Source: Ophiostoma sp. CBS 140.51
Taxonomy: Eukaryota; Ascomycota; Sordariomycetes; Ophiostomatales; Ophiostomataceae
Length of the DNA stretch: 63,619 bases
Direction of reading: 5' to 3'
Assembly (NCBI GenBank): GCA_029298735.1
Contig: JANSLP010000182.1
Span: 1 to 63,619, forward strand
Under the pieces are notes generated by a model. That model was not told the DNA's origin. It saw nothing but the letters and a program-made list of their open reading frames with translations, and ran no database searches. This document shows positions 22,592 through 35,161 of this stretch, one piece after another. Position 1 is the first letter of the stretch. Every line of letters begins with the position of its first letter. Both the position numbers and the translations under genes were made by a program.

Positions 22592-23926
22592 ATGGGTGTC
22601 TCCATGTCCACACTTGCCGGCTGGGTTGTCGTCCTGGCACTGTTTGGCGGCTTCGGGTACCGCGAATGGTCCAGCTCGCAGCGCACGCAGCTTGCCAGCC
22701 AGCCGGCACGGTCGCGCCTGGATCGCCAGGCCGCCAACGCGCAAAAGACCGTTAAGAAGGTCAAGCAGCCAAAGGAGAGCAAGCCCAAGCAGGCGACACA
22801 GGGCAGCGATGCCAAGCCAAAGGCGGCCAAGGCACCGGCACCAGCACCGGCATCAGCTGCCGCTGCTGCACAGGCCTACTACAGCTCGGACGACCTGGCG
22901 GCTGACCGCGACCGTGACGCTGCTCGTAACAGAGAGTTCGCCCGCCAGCTCAGCAACGCCAAGCAGGGTACCACGTTTGCAAAGAAGACCAAGGAGGAGA
23001 CGCGCCAAAAGAGCGTCAAGCAGTCTCGCGCCGAGGAGGTCCCTGTTGTCGCCGCCACCGCCGCTGATGCTGACGCCGGCAAGGTCTCGGCACCGTCCTC
23101 GACTGCCGGCATCGATGCTGACGACGACAGCTCGTCCGCTGCGACCTCGCCTGTTCTGGCCGCTACCACCCAGGCCAGCGCCGTCGATGACATGCTGGAG
23201 AAGTCCGCTCCTGGCCCCTCCGTTCTGCGCCTGACTGGCACCGAGGAGAAGCCCAACTACAAGCCGCAGAAGACCAAGGCGCCCGAGGTCGTCGAGACCA
23301 AGAAGCAGCGCCAGAACCGCAAGAAGGCGGAGCTGGCCAAGGCCGAGCGCGAGGCCGCTGAGGCAGACCGCAAGTCGAAGCTTGAGGCCCAGCGCCGGAC
23401 TGCCCGGCAAGCTGAGGGCCGCGCTGCCAAGGATGGTTCTGCATTCATGGCCGCTCAGGCCGCTAAGAACAACGCCTGGACCGAGGTCGGCAGCAACGGC
23501 AAGACCGCCTCGAAGGGCACCAACGGCCTTGTCCCCGTGCAGCCCCTCGACACCTTTGACGCCAGCGCTGTCCAGACCGACGCCTCCAAGTCGTCTGTCC
23601 CGTCGTACGACAAGAACGAGGACTGGATGTCTTCTCTGCCCTCAGAGGAGGAGCAGATGGAGATTCTGCGCAAGGACCAGAACGAGGACTCGTGGAACAC
23701 GGTGACCAAGAAGAGCAAGAAGGCCAAGAAGGCTGAGGAATCGGCTGCCCCCGCTGTTGAGGTACCTGCTGCCGCCGCTCCCGTCGCGGCCAAGGCTGCT
23801 GCTGCTGCCCCCGCACCGGCGGTTCAGAAGCAGCGGCCCGCGGCTGTTGCCTCGCAGTCCTCGTTTGCCGCCCTGGCCGTCGAGAACCCGGAGGAGGAGC
23901 TGCAGGAGGAGGAGTGGGACGTCTAA
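22592..23926 (+). CDS. Single-pass membrane protein with Lys/Ala-rich coiled region, function unknown
   Basis: Intronless, 444 aa. One N-terminal hydrophobic helix (TLAGWVVVLALFGGFGY, about residues 7-23) directly followed by a basic, disordered region, so the bulk is probably cytosolic with the helix as a signal anchor, perhaps in the ER. A strongly charged coiled-coil segment covers about 236-285 (Lys/Glu/Ala-rich). A conserved-looking patch follows at about 345-380 (DWMSSLPSEEEQMEIL, then SWNTVTKKSKK). The protein ends SSFAALAVENPEEELQEEEW plus two residues. This resembles a Pezizomycotina-specific family; I do not recognise a named function. Codon use is strongly biased to C/G third positions, suggesting good expression. 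Confidence 0.85.
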   Translation: MGVSMSTLAGWVVVLALFGGFGYREWSSSQRTQLASQPARSRLDRQAANAQKTVKKVKQPKESKPKQATQGSDAKPKAAKAPAPAPASAAAAAQAYYSSDDLAADRDRDAARNREFARQLSNAKQGTTFAKKTKEETRQKSVKQSRAEEVPVVAATAADADAGKVSAPSSTAGIDADDDSSSAATSPVLAATTQASAVDDMLEKSAPGPSVLRLTGTEEKPNYKPQKTKAPEVVETKKQRQNRKKAELAKAEREAAEADRKSKLEAQRRTARQAEGRAAKDGSAFMAAQAAKNNAWTEVGSNGKTASKGTNGLVPVQPLDTFDASAVQTDASKSSVPSYDKNEDWMSSLPSEEEQMEILRKDQNEDSWNTVTKKSKKAKKAEESAAPAVEVPAAAAPVAAKAAAAAPAPAVQKQRPAAVASQSSFAALAVENPEEELQEEEWDV

Positions 23927-24817
23927 ACGTGCTCCTTCACTCTCAGCTTCTTAACGAGCTGGCAACTGGCACTGCTTGGGCATGGGTGGTGGCGAGACCG
24001 TCCATGCCTGTTGGATTTTGTCCGGGGTTTTTTTTACAGATCAAACCCCTGTGTTATTGAATGTATATTAAGAGCGGCCCCTATGTTTAGTGGTTTTGGC
24101 CGTCTGTCCGCAACGTGGTCGCTATCAGCATGGCGATGTTTTGAGAGTTGCGGCAAAGGAAAAGAAGAAGAGAAAAAGAGAATGAGACGAAAAAAGTCCT
24201 CTTGATGTTTTATTGTTCTTTTCTTTTCTTTTCGTTTCCTCATCAGATTCAACGTTTTTTTGAGTCACTATTTGACTGTACACTTTTTTCTCAATTTCTT
24301 TTTTTTCCTGTTCCATCTCTCTATTTTATTTATTGTCACTTTTTTCGACCTGTTCTGTTCCTTTTGTTTTTGTTTTCTTCAAAATTTTCTCCAAGAACCC
24401 CCCAGTCTTATGTCCATATATTTTTTTGCAAAAGGTAGCGAGCGCCCCGCGAGCCAAATACCACAGATATCAAAAGAAATCACTTTTATTTATATTCTCT
24501 GTTCTTCTGTTCCTTCTTGTATGCCGAAGTGTATTGTCCTATGTATTTGTTTGTCTTCCTTGTCGTGGTAGCCTGCGAGCTTGGTTTGATGCTGATCTCA
24601 CTGACATACCAGCTCTCGGCCGTAGCTCCCAAAAGCTGTAGCCAATGAGATGGACGCCTGTCAACGTCACTCTAGCGGGCCAATTCATCCCACCAAAGCT
24701 CACCACCAACATCTAACTTACAAACACGCGGCACTCTACGCTCTCATTTTACTTTTCCCCAGCACTTCATTTTATTATTGCGGCACTTTTCATTGAATAC
24801 TTTACACCCCTAACAAC
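23927..24817. other. Intergenic, T-rich
   Basis: 891 bp. 24150-24450 is an alternation of a GA-rich run and T-rich runs. Contains the 3' UTR of the preceding gene and the promoter of the helicase gene. Nothing else supported. Confidence 0.55.
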
Positions 24818-27190
24818 ATGGCACCGTCCCCAGTCGACGTGCCGGCTTTTGCGGCCACACAACTCGAGCTCCTCGCGGCGGAGCTGCAGTCGGAAATCGC
24901 CCAAACGGCAGAGACGGTCGGCGGTCATACACCCGCAGCCCTTCAGCGGGCCGGCGTCGCGCTTATTAATCTCGTGATTGGTGGCCGGCGCACAGGCATG
25001 GGCGGCCGCACCGTGCTCACAGTGGAAGGGGACTCGGCCACATCTTCGAGTGACGAGTTGCCTGAGCACGGCTTAAGGACGGGCGATGTTGTCTTGGTCG
25101 CTGAACAGCCCGGCGGTAGTGCCAAGAAACGCGAGATGCGCGACCTTGAGAAGAAGGGCGTGCACAGTGTCGTGACCCGCGTGAAGAGGGCAGCACTCGA
25201 GGTCGCCGTGGACGACGACAAGACGGAAAACGACGAGAACGTGGATGCGCTGATGCAGTCGGTGTCGGGCCGTGTCTGGTTGCTCAAACTGGCGGACGAG
25301 GTGACGCACAAGCGCATGGCGATGACGATGCGGACGATCCAGAGTATGCCAGAGGGCAACTACACGCCGCTGATGCGGGTGCTCTTTGGGCTGTCGTCGC
25401 CGGGGCTGGCAAAGACGGCAGACATTGATGTCGATTGGGTCGATCTGACGCTTAATGATTCCCAGAAAGACGCTGTGCGGTTCGCACTGGCATCGCCCGA
25501 GGTGGCACTCATCCACGGTCCGCCAGGAACTGGCAAGACGCACACGCTGGTTGAGCTCATCCTGCAAATGGTCAAGCGCGACATGCGGGTGCTCGTCTGT
25601 GGACCGTCCAATATTTCTGTGGACAACCTGGTCGAGCGGCTTGCACCACATGCTGTGCCGATGGTCCGCCTTGGCCATCCTGCACGCCTGTTGCCTTCTG
25701 TTCTGGGCCACGCACTGGACGTGTTGACACAAACCTCGGCGGCCGGTGCCATTGTGCGCGACGTGCGTGCCGACATGGACGCCCGGCAGGCGGATCTCAA
25801 GAAACCGAAGCAAAAGGGTGGGCCCGCCAACAAAACAGCACGACGGGCCATCTACGGTGAACTGCGTGATCTTCGAAAGGAATACCGAGAGCGTGAGCGG
25901 CGGTGCACACGAGAGCTGGTTGGAGGCAGCAAAGTGGTTCTGGCCACGCTGCACGGTGCGGGCGGTTCGCAGCTACGGGTATCGTCGTCGGTAGATGGGC
26001 CTGCACCACAGTTTGACGTTGTGGTGATTGATGAGGCGAGTCAAGCGTTGGAGGCGCAGTGTTGGGTGCCGTTGTTGTCGGCCAAGAAGGTGGTCCTGGC
26101 CGGTGACCATTTACAACTGCCGCCGACAGTCAAAGCTACGAAAGCGGCCACAAAGGCGGCGGCAAAAAAGGCCAAGACGACAAAAGACAAGAAGACCAAA
26201 GGAAAGGCCGACACGGAGGACAATGCCAACAAGCTGCCGGTCGACAAACTTTCGCTGGACACAAAGAAAGGCCCTGCGGTCACTCTCGAGTACACAATGT
26301 TTGACCGTCTGCTGGACCTCCACGGCAGCGCCATCAAGCGCATGTTGACGACACAGTACCGCATGCACGAGCGTATTATGCGGTTCCCCTCGGACACCTT
26401 GTACGAGGGAAAGCTCGTGGCAGCCGAGAGCGTGGCTGCTCGACTACTAAAAGACATCAAATACAATGCCGACGCTGACACGGGCGCGGCCGCTTCTACC
26501 GTCGCCGACATTGATGAGACCCGTGAGCCGCTCGTATTTATCGACACCCAAGGCGGCGAGTTTCCCGAGACTACAGAAGAGGAGGCATCTACCTCGAAAG
26601 ACAACGACGGCGACGCCAAAGCAGCCAAAGCTCGCCTCTTTGGCGACAGCAAGTGCAACGCCATGGAAGCTTTGTTGGTGCGGCAGCATGTGCGCACTTT
26701 GGTCCGTGACGGAGGACTGCGGGCCGCCGACATTGCCGTCGTGACGCCATACAATGCCCAACTCGCCCTGCTATCGGGCCCCCTCAAACAAGAGTTCCCG
26801 GGCATCGAGCTCGGCAGTGTCGACGGTTTCCAGGGCCGCGAAAAGGAGGCTGTCATCGTCAGTCTGGTGCGGAGCAACACGGACGGCGACGTTGGCTTTC
26901 TCGCCGAGAAGCGGCGGTTGAATGGTGCGTTCTCTTTCTACAAATCATTTTGATACTCAGCGCTAACGATTGCAGTGGCCATGACGCGGCCGAAGCGGTC
27001 ACTTACAGTCATTGGCGACTCGGAGACGGTCAAGCGGTACGTGCACCCCACAATGTCTTGATATAACTGCTCTACTAACGATACACCGCACTGTAGAGGC
27101 AGCACATTCCTCAAGAACTGGATGGACTTTTTGGAGGAGAATGCCGATTTACGGTACCCGGATGCGTCCGCCGTGGTCGCCGAGTCGTGA
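24818..27190 (+). CDS. hcs1: SF1 helicase, Hcs1/SMUBP2 (IGHMBP2) type
   Basis: Upf1-like superfamily 1 5'-3' helicase; the yeast relative Hcs1 is DNA polymerase alpha-associated helicase A and the animal one is IGHMBP2. Three exons: 24818-26924, 26976-27036 and 27097-27190 (introns 51 and 60 nt); 753 aa. N-terminal beta-barrel region about 1-190. Motif I HGPPGTGKTHT at about 232-242, motif II VVVIDEASQALEAQ at about 400-413, motif III GDHLQLPPTV, motif IV TTQYRMHERI near 511, motif V GSVDGFQGREKEAVI, and motif VI VAMTRPKRSLTVIGD, which is formed by the first splice. Between motifs III and IV an insert of about 45 residues (437-484) is Lys/Ala/Thr-rich. No R3H or AN1 domain follows, as in yeast Hcs1. 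Confidence 0.95.
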
Positions 27191-28176
27191 TCCCCGATGT
27201 ACCAAGTAGGGGAATAAGACTCACGGCCGACAGCGACGACCCAGCGGGTAACGACATGCGTTCTTGTGCAGTCGTCCACTCTGATCGGCCCGCTGTTCCT
27301 AATGTCCGTTCTTTCTATAACATTGGCTTGATACTACCTACGAGTGCCTACACTGAGCGACTTTCCTTTCCCAGAACCGGACTTGTGTCGGCCGAGGGTG
27401 AGGAGTAGGGTGACGTGTTGACGATGATCGTCCGAATCCCCCTTTTTCTTTTGAGCGGAAAAGAGAGCGTGATGCTCCATAATGCCGTGCCATGGGCCAT
27501 GGGCCGTCCACCTTATGAATTACGCCGCTACGAGCAATGCACCGTCGCATGTCTTGCGGATTACGATTTCGGTCTTTTCCCCCTTTTGTCCAAGTCGGTC
27601 GACCCGGCGAAATTCGTTTCGAGTTTCTCTCTTCCAGCGAGAACTGTCGTCTGAGTCTGGGTCGTCGAACTCGTCTCGCCTTTCTTGGCTTTTTGCGCTC
27701 TTTCGCAAAAAACCCCGGTGTCCCTCTACTTTCAGCAATCGGACGAATGACAAATGTTCCGAACAACGGCTCTTTTTGTGTGTGTGTGATACGGGGACTT
27801 TTATGCCCTGGACGACACCGTCTTCTCTGCGTTATCCTCGTCTTCTCTGCCCTGCCCCCGTCTGACCTCGGTTTGGACGGATGCCGGTGGACCAGACAAG
27901 GGGAGCCAAGAATTGCAAAGAGAGACAGAAAAGAGCAAAAAGCTAGGGCCGGTTGTGCTCAAGCTCTTCTTGCAAGGTGAGAGAAAGCAAATGAGAAGCA
28001 GAAAGCAGGAAGGGGGAGGATGGAGCTTCGTTCGAACTGGGGTCGAACGGACTTGGGTCCCTGACTACGACATTGACATGGTCCACATTGGCCACCGCAG
28101 CATGGGAAATGGGGTCCATGGTCTAGGGGGTGTTTTCTTCGTCCCCTGTCTCGTCGTCTTGTCGTGTGGCTGGCTG

Positions 28177-28227
28177 TCTCTCTGTCTCTCCGTCTCTCTC
28201 TATCTCTCTCTCCTTCTTTGCTCTCTC
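28177..28227. repeat. CT-rich microsatellite
   Basis: Imperfect run of TCTC and TGTC units on the plus strand within gene desert 1. Confidence 0.75.
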
Positions 28228-31200
28228 ACCGACGACAGGCCAGGCTGAGAAAGGAAAGCAAACGACACGATGGACAAGATGCTTCTTTCCGTGCGTCCTT
28301 CTGTCTTCTCGTCTGTCGGTATTTTGCTGTTCTCCGCCACGGTGGGGCATCAGACAGGGTCAGAGTCGCAATGCGTCTTGTCGGTCTTGCATCTCTCGCG
28401 TACTGGCTTTTCTTGACCTTGTTTCAGGTTCTGTGCGCTGAAATACCCAAAATACCACCAAAAACAGTTCATGTTGATAAACTCCAAAAATAAATACAAA
28501 GTACAAATACTCTCTTCGTACGACGTACTCCGTTACAAAATGCAAGACAAAAAGTGACAGAATGAAAGCCGTTGACAGGGAAAGAAAAGAAAGAGGAAAT
28601 ATACAAAGTGCCGTATGCGAGAACAGCCTGGAAACGTGGGCTTGTACTTACACCCTAACTACTAACTTCGTACTTGGAAACTCGAGTTACTCAAACGTGG
28701 CCAAAATTGTGACAACTGACAATGCTTCACTTTTGTTGACGGACAATAAAAAACCGACGCTCGATGCTATCTCCTTCGTAATAAGAAACGCTTGCGAAAC
28801 CCATTGTGCTCATCGTTTGGACTTCACTGGATTCTGACCGCTTTTGTCGTTTCCATTTTCCCTCTTCCTTCGTCTCTTCTCCGTTCAAGTCTGTTGCTTT
28901 TTCGCCTCTCGGTGCACCTCGCCTGCTTTCCTTGTTCTGCAAGTGCCGTCGCTTCTCTGTTGTCATTGGCCTGGACCAGGGAATAGACGCGCCTTGCAAC
29001 CCTCCTTCTTTTCTTTCTCTTTCTTTTTGGCGGGCACAGCAGATCTTCATCAACCAGTCAAAAAGAGCACTGGGGGCCCTGCACGGGTGGCGCAATGAAG
29101 GCAAGATATGGGGGTTTAAGAAAATATTGTTGAAGAATGCAAAAAAAAAGAGAAAAAAACATGGTAGAAGCTAGGAACAAGCGCCTGCCATGGTTTTTTG
29201 CATAAACAAAAGAAGAGATCAAGGAAGAAAGAAGCTGAACGATCCTCGTGGATAATGCAAAAGAAAAGAGAGGAAAAAAAGTCTAGGCCAGCGGCGGGAG
29301 CGATGAGCAGCCAGCCGTTGGCTTTTGTTCGTTGTCGACCGTTGAACCAGGATGGGGTGGCTTGCATGAAAGATGCTATCAAATGACTTGCAGCAGGCTT
29401 TTGTTCGGCCATGCACGACGGCATCTGTTACTGTCATTCGCCGGCCGTGCTTGGAAAGAAGAGCAAACTCTGCGGAGAGCCGTCTCAAAAGCTCGTGGCG
29501 AGAGTAATAGACGAACAAATCAACTGGTCAATGACTTTCTTTGTTTATTGTTGATGACCGCGTCTGGTTTCCCCTGGCCCTTGCAGATGCAACTCGTTTA
29601 TATGAAGCGCGAGATGTCAAGTACTCCGTAGAAAGCTGTCAATATATTCTGTGCGCCCATCATGAGCATTGGCAGAGAGTACCAATTACTTCATTGGGTG
29701 CTGTTGATGTCTCGGTATTTTCATGTTCACGCCTCTTGTTCTGTTTTGGCTTGTCGTATGGTCTTTCGTCGTCCCTTGGTCATCCCTTGTCGTCCTTTTT
29801 TTCTCTTACACTCTTGAAGGCGCTTTGGCCATATATTGCGCGACACATATACGACATACAACGTCTTGCTGCGCCGTCTCAAAGATGGCTTGTCTGTTGT
29901 CTGTGTGTTCTCCAGCTGATATCCCAGCCTCCCAAACTCCCAGGTTACCTTACCAGCTCAATGGGAACGCCCGCGAGAGGATTGCGATGCACCCTCCAGT
30001 TCCAGGGCCGATCAAACAGCTCTGGCGTACCCCGGCTCTGGGTTTTGGGTTATGTTGGGTTTGGGGATTTCTGGTTTCTGACCTTTTGAGTTTCTGGGTC
30101 AGAGAGTCTGTGTCTATGTCTGGTGTCCGCTCTTGTTGGATCTCTGGGTGATGGGACAATATACAAAAGTGCTGCCTTGGTGGTGTGGGGGTTGATACCA
30201 ACGTCCTCGATGAAGCAAGAGGCCGCCCGTCAAGTTATGTCCTTCCGACTTTATTCGGCGGCGGTACTTTATGCCAGCTGAACCTTCGGCGACGCAAGGC
30301 GAGGCAATGCTCGCGATAGCCATCTTCGCTCGACATATCACAATATTGGACTCTTTGCCTCTTTTTGCTTTTCTGCTCTGGCCTCGTCCATCGTTTTTCA
30401 TGTTAATTTCAGCTTGCATGAGACCAGCAGACTGAGAAGAAAAGAGGGGAGACGAGGAGAGACGGGCAGACGACAAGCCTTTCCTATCTCACCACCAGCC
30501 CAATGTTGGCACTGTACCTGAGCTCGAAAGAGGATAGAGCCGCCGCCAATCATTGTTAGTGCACTGTAGCTTCGAGCCAAAAATACGAAAAACCCACGAG
30601 GCGTTGACGACGCTGAAGTTGATCCCCTCTAAACTTGGAAAGCTCGGGGACGGGCGCTAACACGCGCCGTCCAAGCTGCAGGACCGTGGCTGCGTGGACA
30701 TCATGATATGCTCTTCCATCCGTGCCCCATGGTCCGTCCGATGAGTGCATTCTGGACCACGATTGACTCGCCCGTAAAACGACGGCAAAAGAGACTCTGG
30801 CTGAGAGAGCGGCATAGGCGGCAGACCAGGTGATCAGAGAACTGGGAGGGAAAGAAGACTAGATGATAGGATGGCAAGAGGCATTTGCCGCCGGGGGCGA
30901 GTTGTGGTGCATGATGTGTGTCGTTTTTGTGCATTTGTGTGCATGCCATGCAGATCGAGTGTGGTTGCGATGGGATGTAGATTTTCTCCTATTCGCTGAA
31001 GTCAACTTGCGCGCGATAATATCAGCACAACTATCGACCAGCAAAAAGCAAGAAAGAGCCAGACGTCAAAAGTCGGTATCGTTCTTGCCTGTCATACAAT
31101 TTTGCAACATGGGCAGCTTCGACAACCGGAGATATCGCTCCACTGCAAGACGAGTACGATACAAGTCGCTCTTACTCTGCACAGCGTTCTTGCTATGTTC

Positions 31201-32582
31201 ATCTTCGATCGTGACTGTCGCTCTTTCCTTTTTTCTTCACTGCCTCATTGCCTCTTTTCCCTTTGCAGTAAATCTTACGAAGAGGGGCTCAACAGGGGAG
31301 CAAGGAAGGAGCCAGGGTGAGCGAATGGAAGGGGAAACCGGGATTCCCCTTTTTCGCGTGCCTTCCTTGTCCTGTCGCCATGCGAGGTAGCATCCGCTTC
31401 CCGTAATAATAGCTTTTGTTTGCCAGTGACTTTTACCAGTACTAATTGCTGAGGACGTGAGCATCGAAGAGAAAGAAGGAGAGAAAGAAGAAGGTAAAGA
31501 ACACTGCCAAAACCCCACCCTGTCGCACCAAGACCCTCTGTGCATGTCGTGTCCGACTGCTTGCTGCCCCGAGCTTTTGTGCTCAAGGAGGCAATCAAGG
31601 AGAAGCCTTGCTCGTTTGCTTGTTCGTTCCTTCCTGCAAACGGCAATCGTCCACCTTGCCTTGTTCGTTCCTTCCCTAATGTTTTCATACGCGATACTCC
31701 TCAATGCTCCCCGATGCTCTCAATGCTCACCATGGAGAAAGAGTGTAATAGCGCACTGCTCTCCTTTCCCCCCTTTCTTAGCTCTTCTCCTTCATTTGCG
31801 CCGTACATGACGTTGCTGCACCTGCACAAAAGGAGAAGGCACTCACCCATGTAACTGCACTCACTGGCCCAACACACTCTTGCCTAGTGCGATGCGACTA
31901 TTCTCTTTCCGATTTTGTGTTCTTGTGCGGGCAAGAGCTTAGTCGTGCTTGCCCTTGCTTGCCTTCTGTTGTTGCACAAAGAGCTTCAAACAAAATGGCC
32001 CCCAAAAATGAAAACAGAATGAAAACAACCCCTCAAAGGCAAAGAGGAAGCACACAAAACACAAAACACAAAACACAGCAGACCCGCCATCGCACGCACG
32101 TCCTCCGTCCTCTGACCTCGCCGACGCCCCGAGTTCCAATAGTCTGCAGCATCCCAACATCCCCATAACCACATGGAGACACAAATAGAAAGACAAACGT
32201 CCGTTCGCGACAGACAGACTCAAGGAGACGTAAAGTCGGAACATTTTCCGCTTCAGTTGCACTCGACAATAACACAAACACAGCAGACTCGAGACAAATG
32301 GCGCATCGTGCTCCTGGAAACGTCAAGTCCAACTGGGGAAAGGTAAACAGCACGCCACTCGGCTGGCCGCGATACTACGTCGACCGTCATCCAGCTGTTT
32401 GTCGTTTGCTTTCTGCTTTCTTTTTGTCTACTGTCTGCTTCTTAGTTTGTTTACCCACAGCTCGCAAATTGCCCTCTCGGGCAGCCGCTGCCGCGCAGAA
32501 AGACTCTCCTCAATACTCGATTGCGTGGTTTGCTGGCCGCGTTGTGCATCGGATGCAACGCTAAAGTCAACAGGAAGTCGAC

Positions 32583-32660
32583 AAGCTCAACAGACACTGG
32601 CTGTGATATTTTTACTTTCTATCCTCACCTTTGACTCGTCCTCGAAGCTCAACAGACACT
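32583..32660. repeat. 16-bp direct repeat pair
   Basis: AAGCTCAACAGACACT occurs at 32583-32598 and again at 32645-32660. It sits in a C-rich block resembling a fungal 5' UTR. Confidence 0.85.
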
Positions 32661-35161
32661 CGACTGCGATGCACCACCTTCATCCACGTCCACAGCATCC
32701 GTCTTTCCGACCCAGCTCCACACACACCAACTTTCTCTCAACTCAACATCCAAAACTGCCCCCGCCACTCTTTTGTGTCTCTTTTTGAAAACGAAAGGTC
32801 TCCTTTTGCGATGGGCCCCCAATGCTTTTTGAATCGTCCTCCCTCGATGATAATGGGGCTCCGTGCAGGCCCCCTTCTATCAAACAGCACCAGCTTGTCG
32901 TCTCATCCGAGCTATCCTGACTTGTCCTGGGCCATCCTGGCTCCTGGGCATATCCCTGTCTCCACAGAACGCCTTTTCCCTTTTTTGCTGTTTCCCTTCT
33001 TTTGCGTCTCCATCACCAAGGTCACTCTGCGACTCTGCTAGCCCACACTCACCCATCTCGCCCACCAGAGAAACCCCCTGACCACTCATTTTCTGACCGC
33101 AGAGTTGCATTGCTGCCAAAAATGGCTCCTTCTGAAGTCTTTTTCTTCAGTCCTTGCTGGAGAGTGCTCGACGATCCCCAATCGCAACCTGCCATTGGCG
33201 CTACTCGGCTGTTTCATGGATGTGGCCTGTGTGCTCCTCGCAGCTTCGCTGGATGTGTTGTCGACCTGCTGTCCATTGAGGCCTAGTGCTGTGTTGACAA
33301 TTCAGCATCGAGCATGGAAACAGCACAGCAATGTATGACGGATGCAGGCATTGCATCCTGCGAACGCTTTCATCTACCCAAGATGAATTGCAGCGGCCGG
33401 CCACATCAAAGCAAATGCACAAGAACGTGGACCCAGCAATCAATATCTATCAAATAAGAACAACGAGAACAATGAAAAACAATGAGATGCCGTCTCGCCA
33501 CGCGCTTCTAAACAGACTGATGCTGCTGCTGCCCGAGGAAAATCGGGACCTTAATCTACCCAACGGCGATGACAGGCACAGAAAGACAACTCTGCAAGGC
33601 ACTCTGCACAAAAACACGCCGTCTAGATGCAGCCCGAACCGCACGTTTTCCTGCAACAACATGGCCAACCCGTCTTCTAGCTGGAGCTCCCAATATCGCA
33701 CTATCCTCTCGACGAGTAATTGTCCAGATAATGGCGCCGTCGATGCACACAGGATCTCCACACAGCCGTCTCTGCCTCTTTTCTGCCCTCTCTTGAACTT
33801 TTCCCTCCCGGTCGGTTACTCTCTTCGTCGTCACACACAAAATCCACGAATGCATCCGCCCACACCCTTCTCCTCTCATGTCGATTGTGGCCTAGACTCG
33901 CCGGGCTTGGCTCGTTTTCGACAAGGGCGATCTTCAACATCCCTCGCGCCCTGAGAGCTTACCTCTGAGGCCAGTCCACCTAAATCTTCCCTTTTTTGAG
34001 AGCAACAGAGTCTACCCACACCCCCCCGGATTGCCCCCGTCGCAGGTGCTGGTCAGCACGGAGCACGTACGCGATATGATACGTGATGCTGTGCCCAGGA
34101 TCGGTCGCCCATGTCCCACCCGCCGTTGACAACACTTTTTTACCTTTTACTTGTCTGCAGGTCGGCAGAGTATTATCTACGAACAGCTCCCCTCCTTCGC
34201 CCTCTTTTTCCTGTTTTCCCCCTTCTTGCATTTTTGTTTCTGTGACACACACTCTCTTTTCTCTTTTCTATTCCCTTTTTTTCGCCTCTCGTTTTTCATT
34301 TGGCCCTCGTTCTCTCTTCTCGTTGGCCCTTCTTGTCTCTCGTGCATTGTTTTCTGCCGTTTTCTTTCTTTCTTTTTCTTCTTCTCTTACACTCGCTTGC
34401 CTCTTCGCCGCTTTTCTGTTTTACTGTTTTTGCTTTCCCCTTGGGTATCTGCCGCTGGTTCGACCAAGATCATTCCGCCATCGTCCTTCCTTTAATTCTT
34501 TTTGCTTTCTTTAATTCTCCGCCGCTGTTCACGCCCATCACTCACATCAACCAACACCACTTACACACTATCTACGGTAAAGGGTCGACGATCAACCACC
34601 TGTCTCATTCCCCCTTTCGTCACCAAAGGACCACAAGAGACAGTTTTCATAGGGTCTCCAATCAGAACAGCATTCCACTTGACCCTTTTCTGGATCTTTC
34701 CTTAACTATTCCTCGGCTTTACTCGATCCTTGCCGTTATTTTTTTTCGTCTTGCGGCGTCGTTCCGATCGTGATCCGCGTTCCTTTGAATTTTCTCAAAC
34801 ACCTGGCACAGGCCAGCAAAGGATGTGCGGCACGACACGAGGGGACGAGGTGTAAAGAGGACAACAAGAGGATATCGGTTCCTCTAGTTGAAAGAGCCAA
34901 GACTCGCATTCTCGCATTCCTCGATTTTTTTTCTCTCGAATTTGGTCAAAGGCCTCCGGTCTGAGACTTTTTAAAAGGACCAACCGTCTCCTCCGATTAC
35001 TCTATCCTTGACGTGTTGGCAGTTGGCATCAGGGGGGACCCCTCATGGACTCGTCTTGACGGCCCTCTCGATAACCCTCTTCTCTCGTCAATTTTTACTG
35101 AAGTTGGCCTTTTTATTTCCATCCTTTACATTCTCTCGCAGGCCCGTCCCAAGATCACAAA

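Larger units (their letters stand above)
27191..35161. other. Gene desert 1 (8 kb)
   Basis: No protein gene that I can support. Pyrimidine-rich and purine-rich blocks alternate: CT around 27620-27870, 28130-28240 and 28840-29030; GA around 29090-29290 and 31440-31510; A/C-rich around 31980-32090; then mostly CT from about 32400 to 35150, running into the next gene. A CTCT-type microsatellite lies at about 28177-28227 and an ACAAAAC-type one at about 32050-32080. A 16-bp direct repeat occurs at 32583-32598 and 32645-32660. The right-hand part most simply represents the promoter and long leader of the gene at 35162; the rest may hold non-coding transcripts. Confidence 0.5.

Noticed and set aside
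28020..28070. TTCGAAC-like sequence as a tRNA B box
   Set aside because: No acceptor stem or anticodon arm can be paired around it.
33331..33954. 207-codon plus-strand frame in gene desert 1
   Set aside because: Composition is mixed with no domain or conserved block, and splice-like sites do not join it to anything.
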